Positions 19,020-26,691 of a stretch of DNA of 64,000 nucleotides are shown here, one piece after another. The stretch is from Rheinheimera oceanensis (GTDB taxonomy: Bacteria; Pseudomonadota; Gammaproteobacteria; Enterobacterales; Alteromonadaceae), in assembly GCF_018831085.1 (NCBI RefSeq), contig NZ_JAGPNM010000002.1, positions 487,675 to 551,674 of the forward strand, written 5' to 3'. Position 1 is the stretch's first letter. Each line of letters begins with the position of its first letter. Position numbers and translations under genes: made by a program. The notes under the pieces were generated by a model. That model did no database searches and was not told the DNA's origin. It saw only the letters and a program-made list of their open reading frames with translations.

Positions 19020-19424
19020 TTGAGCAAGGATGTTAAGGTATTTGCCTACAAGCCTTTTAAAGATTCGATTCCAGCCGAAATATACCAGGCTCTGAAAAAT
19101 AAATTTATACACTACAAAAGCACTGGAGAAACGCCAACTGACTTTGGCAGGGATACGACATTTGACTTTCCGGCGCAGCTAAAAAGCTCTGGGTTGCGGC
19201 ATATTCATATCAAGGATAATACGTCAAAGCGCTGGAATCTTAAAAAGTTTGCATTCGACAAAACCAGCAATACAGCACTTATATACTGCTCCAATTATTT
19301 CAATCCAAATTGCTATTTATTGATAGGTTTGCTGGAAAATGCCCATCAGGTGTATGAGAATAACGTACTTTATCTTTTAGAAATGTCCGATATTGCTGAC
19401 CGCTTTAGCAATCGCAGTTTTTAA
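19020..19424 (+). CDS. YafO-family toxin (mRNA interferase)
   Basis: 134 residues from a TTG start preceded by GAGGAGG. The sequence follows the E. coli YafO pattern: FIHYKSTGETPTDFGRD, then a loop and RHIHIKD, then ALIYCSNY...CYLLIGLLENAHQ, then a closing helix ending in DIADRFSNRSF. YafO blocks growth as a ribosome-dependent mRNA endonuclease in E. coli. Here it follows a small antitoxin candidate after 3 bp and precedes a third gene after 10 bp. The TTG start may keep toxin translation low. Confidence 0.75.
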   Translation: MSKDVKVFAYKPFKDSIPAEIYQALKNKFIHYKSTGETPTDFGRDTTFDFPAQLKSSGLRHIHIKDNTSKRWNLKKFAFDKTSNTALIYCSNYFNPNCYLLIGLLENAHQVYENNVLYLLEMSDIADRFSNRSF

Positions 19425-19434
19425 GGAGTAGAAA

Positions 19435-19707
19435 ATGCATACAGAATTACCGTGGGAGTTTGAGCTACCCACAAAGCCAGGCATTTATTTTGTTGCTATT
19501 AAACTTGGGCCTGCGGCTGGTGTTTATGATTTTCTTTTATGGAGTGGCAACCAATGGGAAACAGACCAAAAAGGGCGGGTAATTGCTCATGTTGAAGCAA
19601 ACAGGTTGAAGGAAGCATTGGATATTGCCTGGCCGGAAAAAAGCAGTGTTGAATACCAAAAAAAGCCAAATACAGAAACTGACGATGATTTATGGACCGA
19701 AGCATAA
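19435..19707 (+). CDS. Hypothetical protein, third gene of YafO module
   Basis: 90 residues, soluble, Trp-rich and acidic at the C-terminus (TETDDDLWTEA). The middle part (LWSGNQWETDQKGRVIAHVEA) resembles small phage or plasmid proteins, but I cannot name a family. AAGGAG lies 7 bases upstream, and it follows the toxin by 10 bp, so it is co-transcribed. It may be a modulator of the toxin or an unrelated cargo gene. Confidence 0.6.
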   Translation: MHTELPWEFELPTKPGIYFVAIKLGPAAGVYDFLLWSGNQWETDQKGRVIAHVEANRLKEALDIAWPEKSSVEYQKKPNTETDDDLWTEA

Positions 19708-19719
19708 CCCGTAAAGACG

Positions 19720-19778
19720 GAACCCTCAGGGTCAGATCCAGATGTTACATTAGCCAGCTAACCATGCTGGCTTTTTCT
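19720..19778 (+). repeat. Repeat copy C with terminator
   Basis: AACCCTCAGGG, CAGATCCAGATGTTACA, then AGCCAGCTAACCATGCTGGCT and a T-run with one C. The terminator arms AGCCAGC and GCTGGCT are intact, so this copy should end the YafO module transcript. It shares more bases with copy B than with copy A in the AGATGTTACA/AGCCAGCTAAC part. Confidence 0.8.
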
Positions 19779-19795
19779 TTTAACGGCTCGCCCCC

Positions 19796-19833
19796 TTGAA
19801 CCATAACTCAATGATGTGTACATTTAATACACA
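19796..19833 (+). promoter_or_regulatory. ccdAB promoter and candidate operator
   Basis: A -35-like TTGAAC (19796-19801), a 17-bp spacer and a -10-like TACATT (19819-19824). An inverted repeat TGTGTA (19815-19820) / TACACA (19828-19833) with a 7-bp centre overlaps the -10. This fits autorepression by a CcdA-CcdB complex. Inference from layout. Confidence 0.5.
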
Positions 19834-19854
19834 CCCTCCCAACAGGATACAACT

Positions 19855-20100
19855 ATGTTAAGCACTGGCCCTGAAGCAACTCACAAAAAACGCACAAATC
19901 TCTCTATCGACAGTCAGTTATTGCAAGAGGCAAAACAACTGGGTATTAATGTGTCGCAATCCGCCGAGGCCGGGCTTGCACAAGCTGTTAGTCAGCAAAA
20001 ACAGCAGCGCTGGCTGCAAGAGAACAGCCAGGCAATTGAAAGCTCAAACGATTTTGTTGCCCATCATGGCTTACCGCTCGCACAGTACCGGCATTTCTAA
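19855..20100 (+). CDS. ccdA: CcdA-type antitoxin
   Basis: 81 residues. The N-terminal ribbon-helix-helix (KRTNLSIDSQLLQEAKQLGINVSQSAEAGL) binds the operon promoter in this family. The C-terminal part (WLQENSQAIESSNDFVAHHGLPLAQYRHF) wraps the toxin, and the terminal 'HGLPLAQYRxF' pattern is typical of CcdA. Start supported by CAGGAT about 8 bases upstream. Its stop overlaps the ccdB start by one base (TAATG). Confidence 0.9.
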   Translation: MLSTGPEATHKKRTNLSIDSQLLQEAKQLGINVSQSAEAGLAQAVSQQKQQRWLQENSQAIESSNDFVAHHGLPLAQYRHF

Positions 20101-20396
20101 TGGCTCGCTTTGACGTTTATCTATCAGGTAGCGCAGGCCTTTTACTTGATGTTCAGACAAATTTATTAGCAGGCCTGAACACCCGGGTGGTTGTACCTCT
20201 ATTACCTTTGGACACAGCGCCAAAAGCAGCGAAACGCTTAAACCCTATTTTTGATATTGAAAATCAATCGTATCTGATGGCGACTCAGTTTATGGCAGCC
20301 ATTCCAGAAACCGAGTTAAAGCAGAAAATAGGCAGCCTGATTGAGCAGCAACAGGAAGTATCCGAAGCACTGGATATGCTGTTTGTTGGTTTCTAG
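20100..20396 (+). CDS. ccdB: CcdB-type gyrase toxin
   Basis: 98 residues, near the usual length of about 101, with CcdB landmarks: FDVYLS, LLLDVQTNLLAGLNTRVVVPLLPL, NPIFDIENQSYLMATQFMAAIP and the C-terminal helix. In F-plasmid CcdB the terminal W99-G100-I101 is essential for poisoning GyrA. Here the end is LFVGF, so Trp is replaced by Val. Chromosomal homologues also vary at this position, so activity against gyrase is uncertain. Translationally coupled to ccdA. Confidence 0.9.
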   Translation: MARFDVYLSGSAGLLLDVQTNLLAGLNTRVVVPLLPLDTAPKAAKRLNPIFDIENQSYLMATQFMAAIPETELKQKIGSLIEQQQEVSEALDMLFVGF

Positions 20397-20413
20397 AACC
20401 TTTAGAATCTTCG

Positions 20414-20436
20414 TAACCTTCGGGGGCAACTCCAGA
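20414..20436 (+). repeat. Repeat copy D, partial
   Basis: AACCTTCGGGGGCAACTCCAG and ATGTTACAG match the first half of copies A-C, but the GCCAG/CTGGC terminator arms are missing. It bounds the ccdAB cassette on the pilB side. It may be the original pilB-side junction, or a copy degraded by recombination. Confidence 0.65.
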
Positions 20437-20451
20437 TGTTACAGACTATTA

Positions 20452-20460
20452 CCCCCCCCC
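20452..20460. repeat. C9 homopolymer upstream of pilB
   Basis: Nine C residues followed by four T, 111 bp upstream of the pilB start in the only gap that could hold a pilB promoter. Runs of this length are prone to slippage, so promoter spacing could vary between cells. Length could also be a sequencing miscall. Confidence 0.6.
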
Positions 20461-20571
20461 TTTTACTACAACTGTCCCTTAGCCGCTGTTTAACTTGAAT
20501 AACCGGCATTTAGTGGCATAATCAAGCAATTCAGAGAAATCTTATTAGCAAAATCAGGATGTTTTCGTTTA

Positions 20572-22269
20572 ATGGCCGTTACCACTACCTCAACACTTTT
20601 CAGGCGCCTGGTACAGCTTGGCCTGTTAAACTCTGAGCGAGCCACTAAAGCGGTTGCCGACAAAGGCGGCCAGTATAAAAACCTGCCTGAATTACTGATT
20701 AATGAAAAGCTGATTACCGCCACCGCATTAGCGCAAGCTGCGGCCGGCATTAGCCAGGCTATCAGCCTGGATCTGGAGCACTACGATGTTGCCAGCATTC
20801 CTGAAGATCTGCGCAACGAAAAACTCATCCGCAAAACCGATATGCTGCCACTGGGCAAACGTGGCCGTAATATTTTTTTGGCAGTGGTTGACCCTACCAA
20901 TATTCAAACCATTGAAGATTTTGAATTTAATACCGGCTTAAATGCCGAGGTAGTGGTAGTTGAATACGACAAACTGCATAAGTTAATTGATAAGGTATTT
21001 GATAGCAGCCTGGGCGGCGACTTTGCCGAAAGCGACTGGGATTTAGGCTCTATGGGCATCGTTGAAACCGACGACGATGACAGCCCGGGTGCCATGCCCG
21101 ATAAAGAAGACCAGCCGATAATTGCCTTTATTAATAAAATGCTGCTGGATGCCATACGCAAAGGCGCATCCGACTTACACTTTGAACCCTACGAAAAAGT
21201 TTACCGCATCCGCTTTCGTATTGACGGCATTTTACACGAAGTTGCCAACCCGCCAGTGGCACTGGCTACCCGGTTATCTGCCCGGTTAAAGGTTATGTCA
21301 CGGCTGGATATTGCCGAAAAGCGCGTACCGCAGGACGGCCGTATTAAACTAAAGCTGTCGGCGAAAAAATCGATCGATTTTCGCGTTAGTACCCTGCCCA
21401 CCTTGTGGGGCGAAAAAGTAGTAATGCGTATTCTGGATTCTGACAGCGCCATGCTGGGTATAGATATACTGGGTTATGAAGAACACCAGAAAAAGCTGTA
21501 TTTAGACGCCCTGGCCCAGCCTCAGGGCATGATACTGGTAACCGGCCCGACAGGCTCTGGTAAAACAGTATCGCTGTATACCGGTTTGGCTATTTTAAAT
21601 ACCAGCGAAACCAATATATCTACCGCGGAAGACCCGGTAGAAATTAACCTGCCCGGCGTGAACCAGGTGCAGGTTAACCCGCGCGCAGGATTAACTTTTG
21701 CTTCAGCGTTAAAAGCTTTTTTACGGCAAGACCCCGACGTAGTAATGGTAGGCGAAGTACGCGATTTAGAAACCGCCGAAATTGCCATTAAAGCCGCGCA
21801 AACCGGCCACCTGGTATTGTCTACCCTGCACACTAACTCAGCGCCGGAAACCCTTACCCGCTTACTGAATATGGGCGTGCCGTCTTACAACGTGGCCAGT
21901 TCAGTGTCGTTAATCATTGCCCAGCGCCTGGCCCGGCGTCTTTGCAGCCACTGCAAACAACCAGAAATACTGCCCGAGCAGGAATTGCTGAAACAAGGTT
22001 TTACACCACAGCAACTGCCAACCGTTAAAGTGTTTAAGCCGGTAGGTTGCGACCACTGTACCAACGGCTATAAAGGCCGGGTGGGTATTTATGAAGTTAT
22101 GCCGGTTAGCGGCAAAATGGCCGATATTATTATGCAGGGCGGTAACTCGCTGGATATTGCCAACCAGGCCCAGTTAGAAGGGGTTAATAACCTGCGCCAG
22201 TCGGGCCTGATTAAAGCAGCGGCCGGTTTAACCAGCCTGGCTGAGATAAACCGGGTGACGAAAGGCTAA
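20572..22269 (+). CDS. pilB: Type IV pilus extension ATPase
   Basis: 565 residues, GspE/PilB family. An N-terminal MshEN-type domain (about 1-140) is followed by the hexameric ATPase core. Walker A is GPTGSGKT with K331. The Asp box lies around TAEDPVE, Walker B is [10 protein letters not shown] (389-398) and the His box is [13 protein letters not shown] tetracysteine zinc site is made by C458-x2-C461 and C493-x2-C496. It powers pilin polymerisation from the cytoplasmic side. pilB-pilC-pilD-coaE are codirectional with tiny gaps or overlaps, apart from the 79-bp pilB-pilC gap. Confidence 0.97.
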   Translation: MAVTTTSTLFRRLVQLGLLNSERATKAVADKGGQYKNLPELLINEKLITATALAQAAAGISQAISLDLEHYDVASIPEDLRNEKLIRKTDMLPLGKRGRNIFLAVVDPTNIQTIEDFEFNTGLNAEVVVVEYDKLHKLIDKVFDSSLGGDFAESDWDLGSMGIVETDDDDSPGAMPDKEDQPIIAFINKMLLDAIRKGASDLHFEPYEKVYRIRFRIDGILHEVANPPVALATRLSARLKVMSRLDIAEKRVPQDGRIKLKLSAKKSIDFRVSTLPTLWGEKVVMRILDSDSAMLGIDILGYEEHQKKLYLDALAQPQGMILVTGPTGSGKTVSLYTGLAILNTSETNISTAEDPVEINLPGVNQVQVNPRAGLTFASALKAFLRQDPDVVMVGEVRDLETAEIAIKAAQTGHLVLSTLHTNSAPETLTRLLNMGVPSYNVASSVSLIIAQRLARRLCSHCKQPEILPEQELLKQGFTPQQLPTVKVFKPVGCDHCTNGYKGRVGIYEVMPVSGKMADIIMQGGNSLDIANQAQLEGVNNLRQSGLIKAAAGLTSLAEINRVTKG

Positions 22270-22272
22270 GCA

Positions 22273-22300
22273 CAAGTGACAAGTGACAAGTGACAAGTGA
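22273..22300. repeat. Four tandem CAAGTGA heptamers
   Basis: CAAGTGA is repeated four times perfectly (22273-22279, 22280-22286, 22287-22293, 22294-22300) and followed by CAA. It begins 4 bases after the pilB stop and lies 49 bp before pilC. Copy-number slippage would change only the spacer, not a reading frame. Confidence 0.9.
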
Positions 22301-22348
22301 CAACAGATTTTGACTTTTGGCGCTAAGGCGCAGCAACAGGAAACCAAC

Positions 22349-23578
22349 ATGGCTCAGGCACAACAATTTAAAATAAAAGAGCTGGAAGCATTTACCTATA
22401 AAGGCGTTAACCGGCGCGGTAAAAAAGTTGACGGTGAAATAAAAGGCACCAGTATTGCTGAAGTAAAAGCGCTGCTGCGCCAACAGGGCATTACCCCGTC
22501 GGGCGTTAAGAAAAAACCTAAATCGTTATTTGGCGACGGTAAACGCATTACGCCACTGGATATTGCTATTTTTACCCGGCAAATTGCCACTATGCTTGGC
22601 GCCGGTGTGCCACTGGTACAATCGATAGACTTAATTGCCAATGGCGCAGACAACAAAAGCCTGCGCACCCTAATGCAAAAAATTTCAGTTAAAGTGCAGG
22701 CCGGTTTGCCCTTATCAGAAACCCTGCGCGAGCACCCGAAATACTTTGACGATTTATACTGCGATCTGGTGAAGTCGGGTGAAGCCTCAGGCGCGTTAGA
22801 TGCCATTTTCGACCGCTTAGCCATGTATAAAGAAAAGGCCGAAGCACTTAAATCTAAAATTAAAAAGGCCATGTTTTACCCGATAGCCGTTTTAGTTATT
22901 GCCGGTATCGTTACCTCTATTCTGCTTATTTTTGTAGTACCGCAATTTGCCGAAATTTTTGCCGGTTTTGGCGCACAATTACCTGCCTTTACGTTGTTTG
23001 TGCTGGGTATATCAGAGATGATGCAGGCTTATTGGTGGGTAGTACTGGCAGGCTTGATAGCCACTTTTTTTATGGTGAAAAAAGCGTATAGCAGCAACCT
23101 GATGTTTCGTACCTGGGCCGACGGCCGTATTATTAAACTGCCGGTAATCGGCAATATTTTAAATAAAGCTGCGGTAGCGCGATATGCCCGCACATTGTCT
23201 ACCACCTTTGCTGCCGGTGTGCCGTTAATTGAAGCGCTGGAGTCAGCCGCCGGGGCTTCCGGCAACGAGGTATACAAAAATGCCATTTTATTTATCCGTG
23301 AAGAAGTCTCTTCCGGTAATCAGATGCATATAGCGATGAAGCAAACCAAACAGTTCCCCGAAATGGTTGTGCAAATGGTGGCTATTGGTGAAGAATCCGG
23401 CTCGTTAGACAGTATGCTGGCAAAAGTAGCTAATATTTACGAGCAGGAAGTAGACGACGCCGTAGATGGCTTAACCGCATTGCTGGAACCGATGATTATG
23501 GCCGTACTGGGCGTGGTCATTGGCGGCCTTATTATTGCCATGTATTTACCAATCTTCCAAATGGGTTCAATCATCTGA
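22349..23578 (+). CDS. pilC: Type IV pilus inner-membrane platform protein
   Basis: 409 residues from the ATG at 22349, preferred because AGGAAA lies 6 bases upstream; a longer frame begins at 22310. GspF/PilC family with two homologous T2SF domains (about 70-195 and 275-400) and three membrane helices (near 175-200, 225-245 and 375-400). Typical motifs are FTRQIATMLGAGVPL and YARTLSTTFAAGVPL. It anchors the PilB motor and acts in pilus assembly. Its stop overlaps the pilD start by one base (TGATG). Confidence 0.96.
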   Translation: MAQAQQFKIKELEAFTYKGVNRRGKKVDGEIKGTSIAEVKALLRQQGITPSGVKKKPKSLFGDGKRITPLDIAIFTRQIATMLGAGVPLVQSIDLIANGADNKSLRTLMQKISVKVQAGLPLSETLREHPKYFDDLYCDLVKSGEASGALDAIFDRLAMYKEKAEALKSKIKKAMFYPIAVLVIAGIVTSILLIFVVPQFAEIFAGFGAQLPAFTLFVLGISEMMQAYWWVVLAGLIATFFMVKKAYSSNLMFRTWADGRIIKLPVIGNILNKAAVARYARTLSTTFAAGVPLIEALESAAGASGNEVYKNAILFIREEVSSGNQMHIAMKQTKQFPEMVVQMVAIGEESGSLDSMLAKVANIYEQEVDDAVDGLTALLEPMIMAVLGVVIGGLIIAMYLPIFQMGSII

Positions 23579-24459
23579 TGCAGCAATTAGCAGAACTATT
23601 CAGCCTGTATCCGGCATTATTTATTACTGCCACAGCAATATTAAGCCTGATTATCGGCAGCTTTTTAAACGTGGTTATTTACCGCCTGCCCAAGATGATG
23701 GAAAACGAATGGCAGCAGGAATATAAAGCCTACTTTCTTTCCACCCCGGCTACAGCGGCAGCACCGGCTAAGTTTAACCTGGCGGTACCACGCTCAAGCT
23801 GCCCTGCTTGTAATGCACCGGTATCGGCGCGTGATAATATCCCCGTGCTTAGCTGGCTGCTGCTAAAAGGCAAATGCCGCAGCTGCAACACACCAATAAG
23901 CATACGCTACCCGGTGGTAGAAGCCTTAACTGCGGTACTGTCGGCTCTGGTAGCCTGGAAACTGGGTTTTGGTTTGGCGGCCGCAGTGGTTATTTTTACC
24001 ACCTGGACACTTATCGCCCTTACCTTTATTGATATAGATAAAATGCTGCTGCCTGATCAGCTAACCCTGCCGCTGCTGTGGCTGGCGCTGTTATTCAGCC
24101 TTAGTAGTTCAGCCTTTGTTAATCCGGGGCAGGCTATTGTTGGTGCCGCTGCCGGTTACCTCAGTTTATGGAGCGTATACTGGCTGTTTAAATTGCTTAC
24201 CGGCAAAGAAGGCATGGGCTACGGCGACTTTAAGTTGCTGGCAGTATTTGGTGCCTTGCTGGGCTGGCAACAGTTACCGCTTATTATTCTGCTGTCGTCC
24301 TGTGTGGGTGCTGTAGCAGGCGTAATACTGCTAAGTGTGCAGGGTAAAAATAAAGCCACGCCAATCCCCTTTGGCCCTTATATTGCTGCTGCCGGTTGGA
24401 TAGCCCTGCTATGGGGCGAGCAGATAACCGGCACCTATTTGCGCTATTTGGGCCTGTAA
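23578..24459 (+). CDS. pilD: Prepilin peptidase / N-methyltransferase
   Basis: 293 residues, polytopic membrane aspartic protease. The cytoplasmic tetracysteine domain has CPAC...CRSC (AHNIP-like RDNIPVLSW between). The catalytic aspartates lie in FIDIDKMLLPD and GMGYGDFK. It cleaves prepilins after the leader Gly and methylates the new N-terminal Phe. It serves PilA here and probably type II secretion pseudopilins elsewhere. Confidence 0.97.
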   Translation: MQQLAELFSLYPALFITATAILSLIIGSFLNVVIYRLPKMMENEWQQEYKAYFLSTPATAAAPAKFNLAVPRSSCPACNAPVSARDNIPVLSWLLLKGKCRSCNTPISIRYPVVEALTAVLSALVAWKLGFGLAAAVVIFTTWTLIALTFIDIDKMLLPDQLTLPLLWLALLFSLSSSAFVNPGQAIVGAAAGYLSLWSVYWLFKLLTGKEGMGYGDFKLLAVFGALLGWQQLPLIILLSSCVGAVAGVILLSVQGKNKATPIPFGPYIAAAGWIALLWGEQITGTYLRYLGL

Positions 24460-25064
24460 TGTCAGCTTTTGTTGTTGGCCTTACCGGCGGCATTGGTTGT
24501 GGTAAAAGCACGGTAACAGGGCTGTTTGCCAACCTGGGCGTGCAATATGTTGACGCCGACATTGTAGCGCGTGAAGTGGTAATGCCCGGCACGCCGTGCC
24601 TGGCAGCGATAAGCGCACATTTTGGCCCGGATATTTTACACAGCAACGGCGAGCTTAACCGTGCCGGTTTGCGCCAGCGTATATTTAGTAACAACGCAGA
24701 TAAACTCTGGCTAGAACAACTGCTACACCCGGCCATACGGCAGGAGTTACTGACACAACTGGCTGCGCTGACATCGCCTTATGCATTATTAGTGGCGCCT
24801 TTGCTGTTAGAGAATAAACTTAACCACTATGTACAGCGGGTACTGGTAATAGATTTACCTGAAAACCTGCAGCTACAACGGGCTATGGCACGTGACAACG
24901 CCAACGAACAGCAGATAAAAGCCATTATGGCGGCGCAAATTTCGCGGCCACAACGGTTGAAACTGGCTGATGATATTCTTAAAAACGACAGCAGTATTGC
25001 TGATTTAACACCCCGCGTTGCTGCCTTGCATCAGCATTATTTGCAACTGGCCGCCAGGCTGTAA
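24459..25064 (+). CDS. coaE: Dephospho-CoA kinase
   Basis: 201 residues from the ATG overlapping the pilD stop (TAATG). P-loop GLTGGIGCGKST near the N-terminus, then VDADIVAREVV and the LLLENKL substrate lid region. It phosphorylates dephospho-CoA in the last step of CoA synthesis. A longer in-frame start at 24396 lies inside pilD and is not needed. Linkage pilD-coaE-zapD-yacG is conserved in gammaproteobacteria. Confidence 0.96.
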   Translation: MSAFVVGLTGGIGCGKSTVTGLFANLGVQYVDADIVAREVVMPGTPCLAAISAHFGPDILHSNGELNRAGLRQRIFSNNADKLWLEQLLHPAIRQELLTQLAALTSPYALLVAPLLLENKLNHYVQRVLVIDLPENLQLQRAMARDNANEQQIKAIMAAQISRPQRLKLADDILKNDSSIADLTPRVAALHQHYLQLAARL

Positions 25065-25111
25065 ACGGGGCTTTCAGTCTGCTGTCACAACAGGTGTGAC
25101 ACAGCAAACTC

Positions 25112-25858
25112 ATGACAGAACTTATCTACGAACATCCGCTTAATGAAAAACTGCGCACTTACCTGCGTCTGGAATATTTACTGGCCCAGCTGCATAGCCT
25201 CAATGATCTGGATTCTGAGTGGCAGCAGCAGGCATTCTTTAATGCGTTGTTTGATCTGATAGAAGTGCTCGACCGCAACGATATCCGGCCCGATTTAATT
25301 AAAGACTGCGAACGCTGCGAAAGCGCACTGGTAGCCTGGGCCAGTCACCCGTCGGTATCCGGCGACAAACTAAAACCGGTGCTACAAAAAGCAGTTCGCT
25401 TACAAAGCGAGCTGCTGCGCAGTGGTAAATTTGTTGGTAATTTAAAGGAAGATAAGTTTCTGTCGCCGCTGCGCCAGCGTTTTTCTATTCCCGGTGGCAC
25501 CTGTTATTTTGACGTACCCCAACTGCATTATTGGTTTAACTTACCGCTGGAACAGCGCCAGCAAACGGCCGCAGCCTGGTGCCATGAATTTGGCTTGCTG
25601 TTAGAGGCCATCAGCTTTGTGTTAGGTTTTAGCCGGGAAAAGGGCCACTTTACTACCGTAGTTGCCGACAACGGCTTTTATCAAAGCAATACTGATCAGC
25701 ACGAATTGCTGCGTATTCGCTACCCGATAGACGCCGGAGTTTACCCTACTGTAAGTGGCAATAAGTACCGTTATGCTATCCGCTTTATGCAGCTGTGTGA
25801 CGAAGCCGGGCGCAGCAACAGCGACCAAAGCATCAGCTTTGAACTGGCCTGCTGCTAA
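25112..25858 (+). CDS. zapD: Cell division protein ZapD (DUF1342)
   Basis: 248 residues, soluble. ZapD binds the FtsZ C-terminal tail and cross-links FtsZ filaments at mid-cell. Family features include an N-terminal helical part after YEHPLNEKLRTYLRLEYL and a beta-rich half with TCYFDVPQLHYWF and VYPTVSGNKYRYAIRF. It follows coaE by 47 bp. It could act on the FtsZ encoded 5.3 kb away. Confidence 0.95.
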   Translation: MTELIYEHPLNEKLRTYLRLEYLLAQLHSLNDLDSEWQQQAFFNALFDLIEVLDRNDIRPDLIKDCERCESALVAWASHPSVSGDKLKPVLQKAVRLQSELLRSGKFVGNLKEDKFLSPLRQRFSIPGGTCYFDVPQLHYWFNLPLEQRQQTAAAWCHEFGLLLEAISFVLGFSREKGHFTTVVADNGFYQSNTDQHELLRIRYPIDAGVYPTVSGNKYRYAIRFMQLCDEAGRSNSDQSISFELACC

Positions 25859-25939
25859 CTGCAGCACTTTGCTGCAAGTTGCCGTGCCGTGACAGCCTGA
25901 AAATGCTAACATTGGTACAAATTAAGCCGGAGCTAACGC

Positions 25940-26167
25940 ATGAACGTAAAATGCCCAACCTGTGATAAAGATGTAGTCTGGTCGGCTGCGTCACCCTTTC
26001 GCCCTTTTTGTTCAGAGCGCTGCAAATTAATTGATTTGGGCGACTGGGCCGCAGAAAACCACCGTATACCCGACAAAACGCCAATAGATGCAGCCTTATC
26101 AGAAGAATATCTGGCTGAGCTGGAACAGGAGTTTATCGCACAGGATAACGAGTTTTTTAAGCATTAA
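25940..26167 (+). CDS. yacG: DNA gyrase inhibitor YacG (zinc protein)
   Basis: 75 residues. A zinc ribbon is formed by C5-x2-C8 and C24-x3-C28 (CPTC...CSERC), followed by [16 protein letters not shown], which is diagnostic. The E. coli protein binds GyrB and inhibits gyrase. The C-terminal tail is acidic. It follows zapD by 81 bp, the conserved order. Confidence 0.94.
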   Translation: MNVKCPTCDKDVVWSAASPFRPFCSERCKLIDLGDWAAENHRIPDKTPIDAALSEEYLAELEQEFIAQDNEFFKH

Positions 26168-26199
26168 ACGCCAGCCAATAAACTGGCATTGCGACAGTA

Positions 26200-26616
26200 T
26201 TACTCTGTTGCAAACAACTGCTGAATACGTGCCACTATCGGCTGATTGGCATCCGGAAACGGAATTTCTGTCAGCTCTGCCACTGTAACCCAGCGCAGTG
26301 GCTGGCCTTCCCGGCCGTGTGGTTCGCCACTAAAGCCGGTTACCAGCCAGATATCCAGCAATACGGTTTTCTCCGGGTAGGCATATTCTAACTGCATTAA
26401 CGGGCTGCTTTGGGTCACACTTATTGCTACCTCTTCCTGCAGCTCGCGGTTAAGCGCCTGTGGCACTGTTTCGCCGGCCTCTACCTTACCGCCGGGAAAC
26501 TCCCATTTACCGCCCTGATGCTGTTTGCTGTTACGCAGCGCCAGTAAAATTTGCTGCTGGCGCACTATTACCCCAACTGCCACATGCACGACTTTATTTT
26601 GCACTGTTGTTTGCAT
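26200..26616 (-). CDS. mutT: 8-oxo-dGTP diphosphatase MutT
   Basis: 138 residues from the ATG at 26616, which has AGGTGG 6-7 bases upstream; a frame start at 26637 is weaker. The complete Nudix box is GGKVEAGETVPQALNRELQEEVAI. It hydrolyses 8-oxo-dGTP to prevent A:T to C:G transversions. Convergent with yacG and downstream of secA on the same strand, the same neighbourhood as in E. coli. A terminator lies between it and secA, so it may rely on its own promoter. Confidence 0.93.
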   Translation of the reverse strand: MQTTVQNKVVHVAVGVIVRQQQILLALRNSKQHQGGKWEFPGGKVEAGETVPQALNRELQEEVAISVTQSSPLMQLEYAYPEKTVLLDIWLVTGFSGEPHGREGQPLRWVTVAELTEIPFPDANQPIVARIQQLFATE

Positions 26617-26640
26617 TATTACCCACCTGCCTGACACCCA

Positions 26641-26668
26641 AACAAAAGAGCCAGCCTAAGCTGACTCT
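26641..26668 (-). terminator. Intrinsic terminator after secA
   Basis: On the reverse strand AGAGTCAGC, a 4-base loop and GCTGGCTCT, with one internal mismatch, are followed by TTTGTTT. It lies 24 bp beyond the secA stop and ahead of mutT. Confidence 0.8.
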
Positions 26669-26691
26669 GTGTTTATATTACTGTGTAACCG

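Noticed and set aside
17950..20443. Integron attC sites between the pilA-pilB cassettes
   Set aside because: The repeats lack GTTRRRY/RYYYAAC core pairs in the right spacing and do not fold like attC. No intI gene is present in the window.
22211..22483. Reverse-strand open frame across the heptamer repeat
   Set aside because: The repetitive peptide is created by CAAGTGA units; it is antisense to pilB/pilC.
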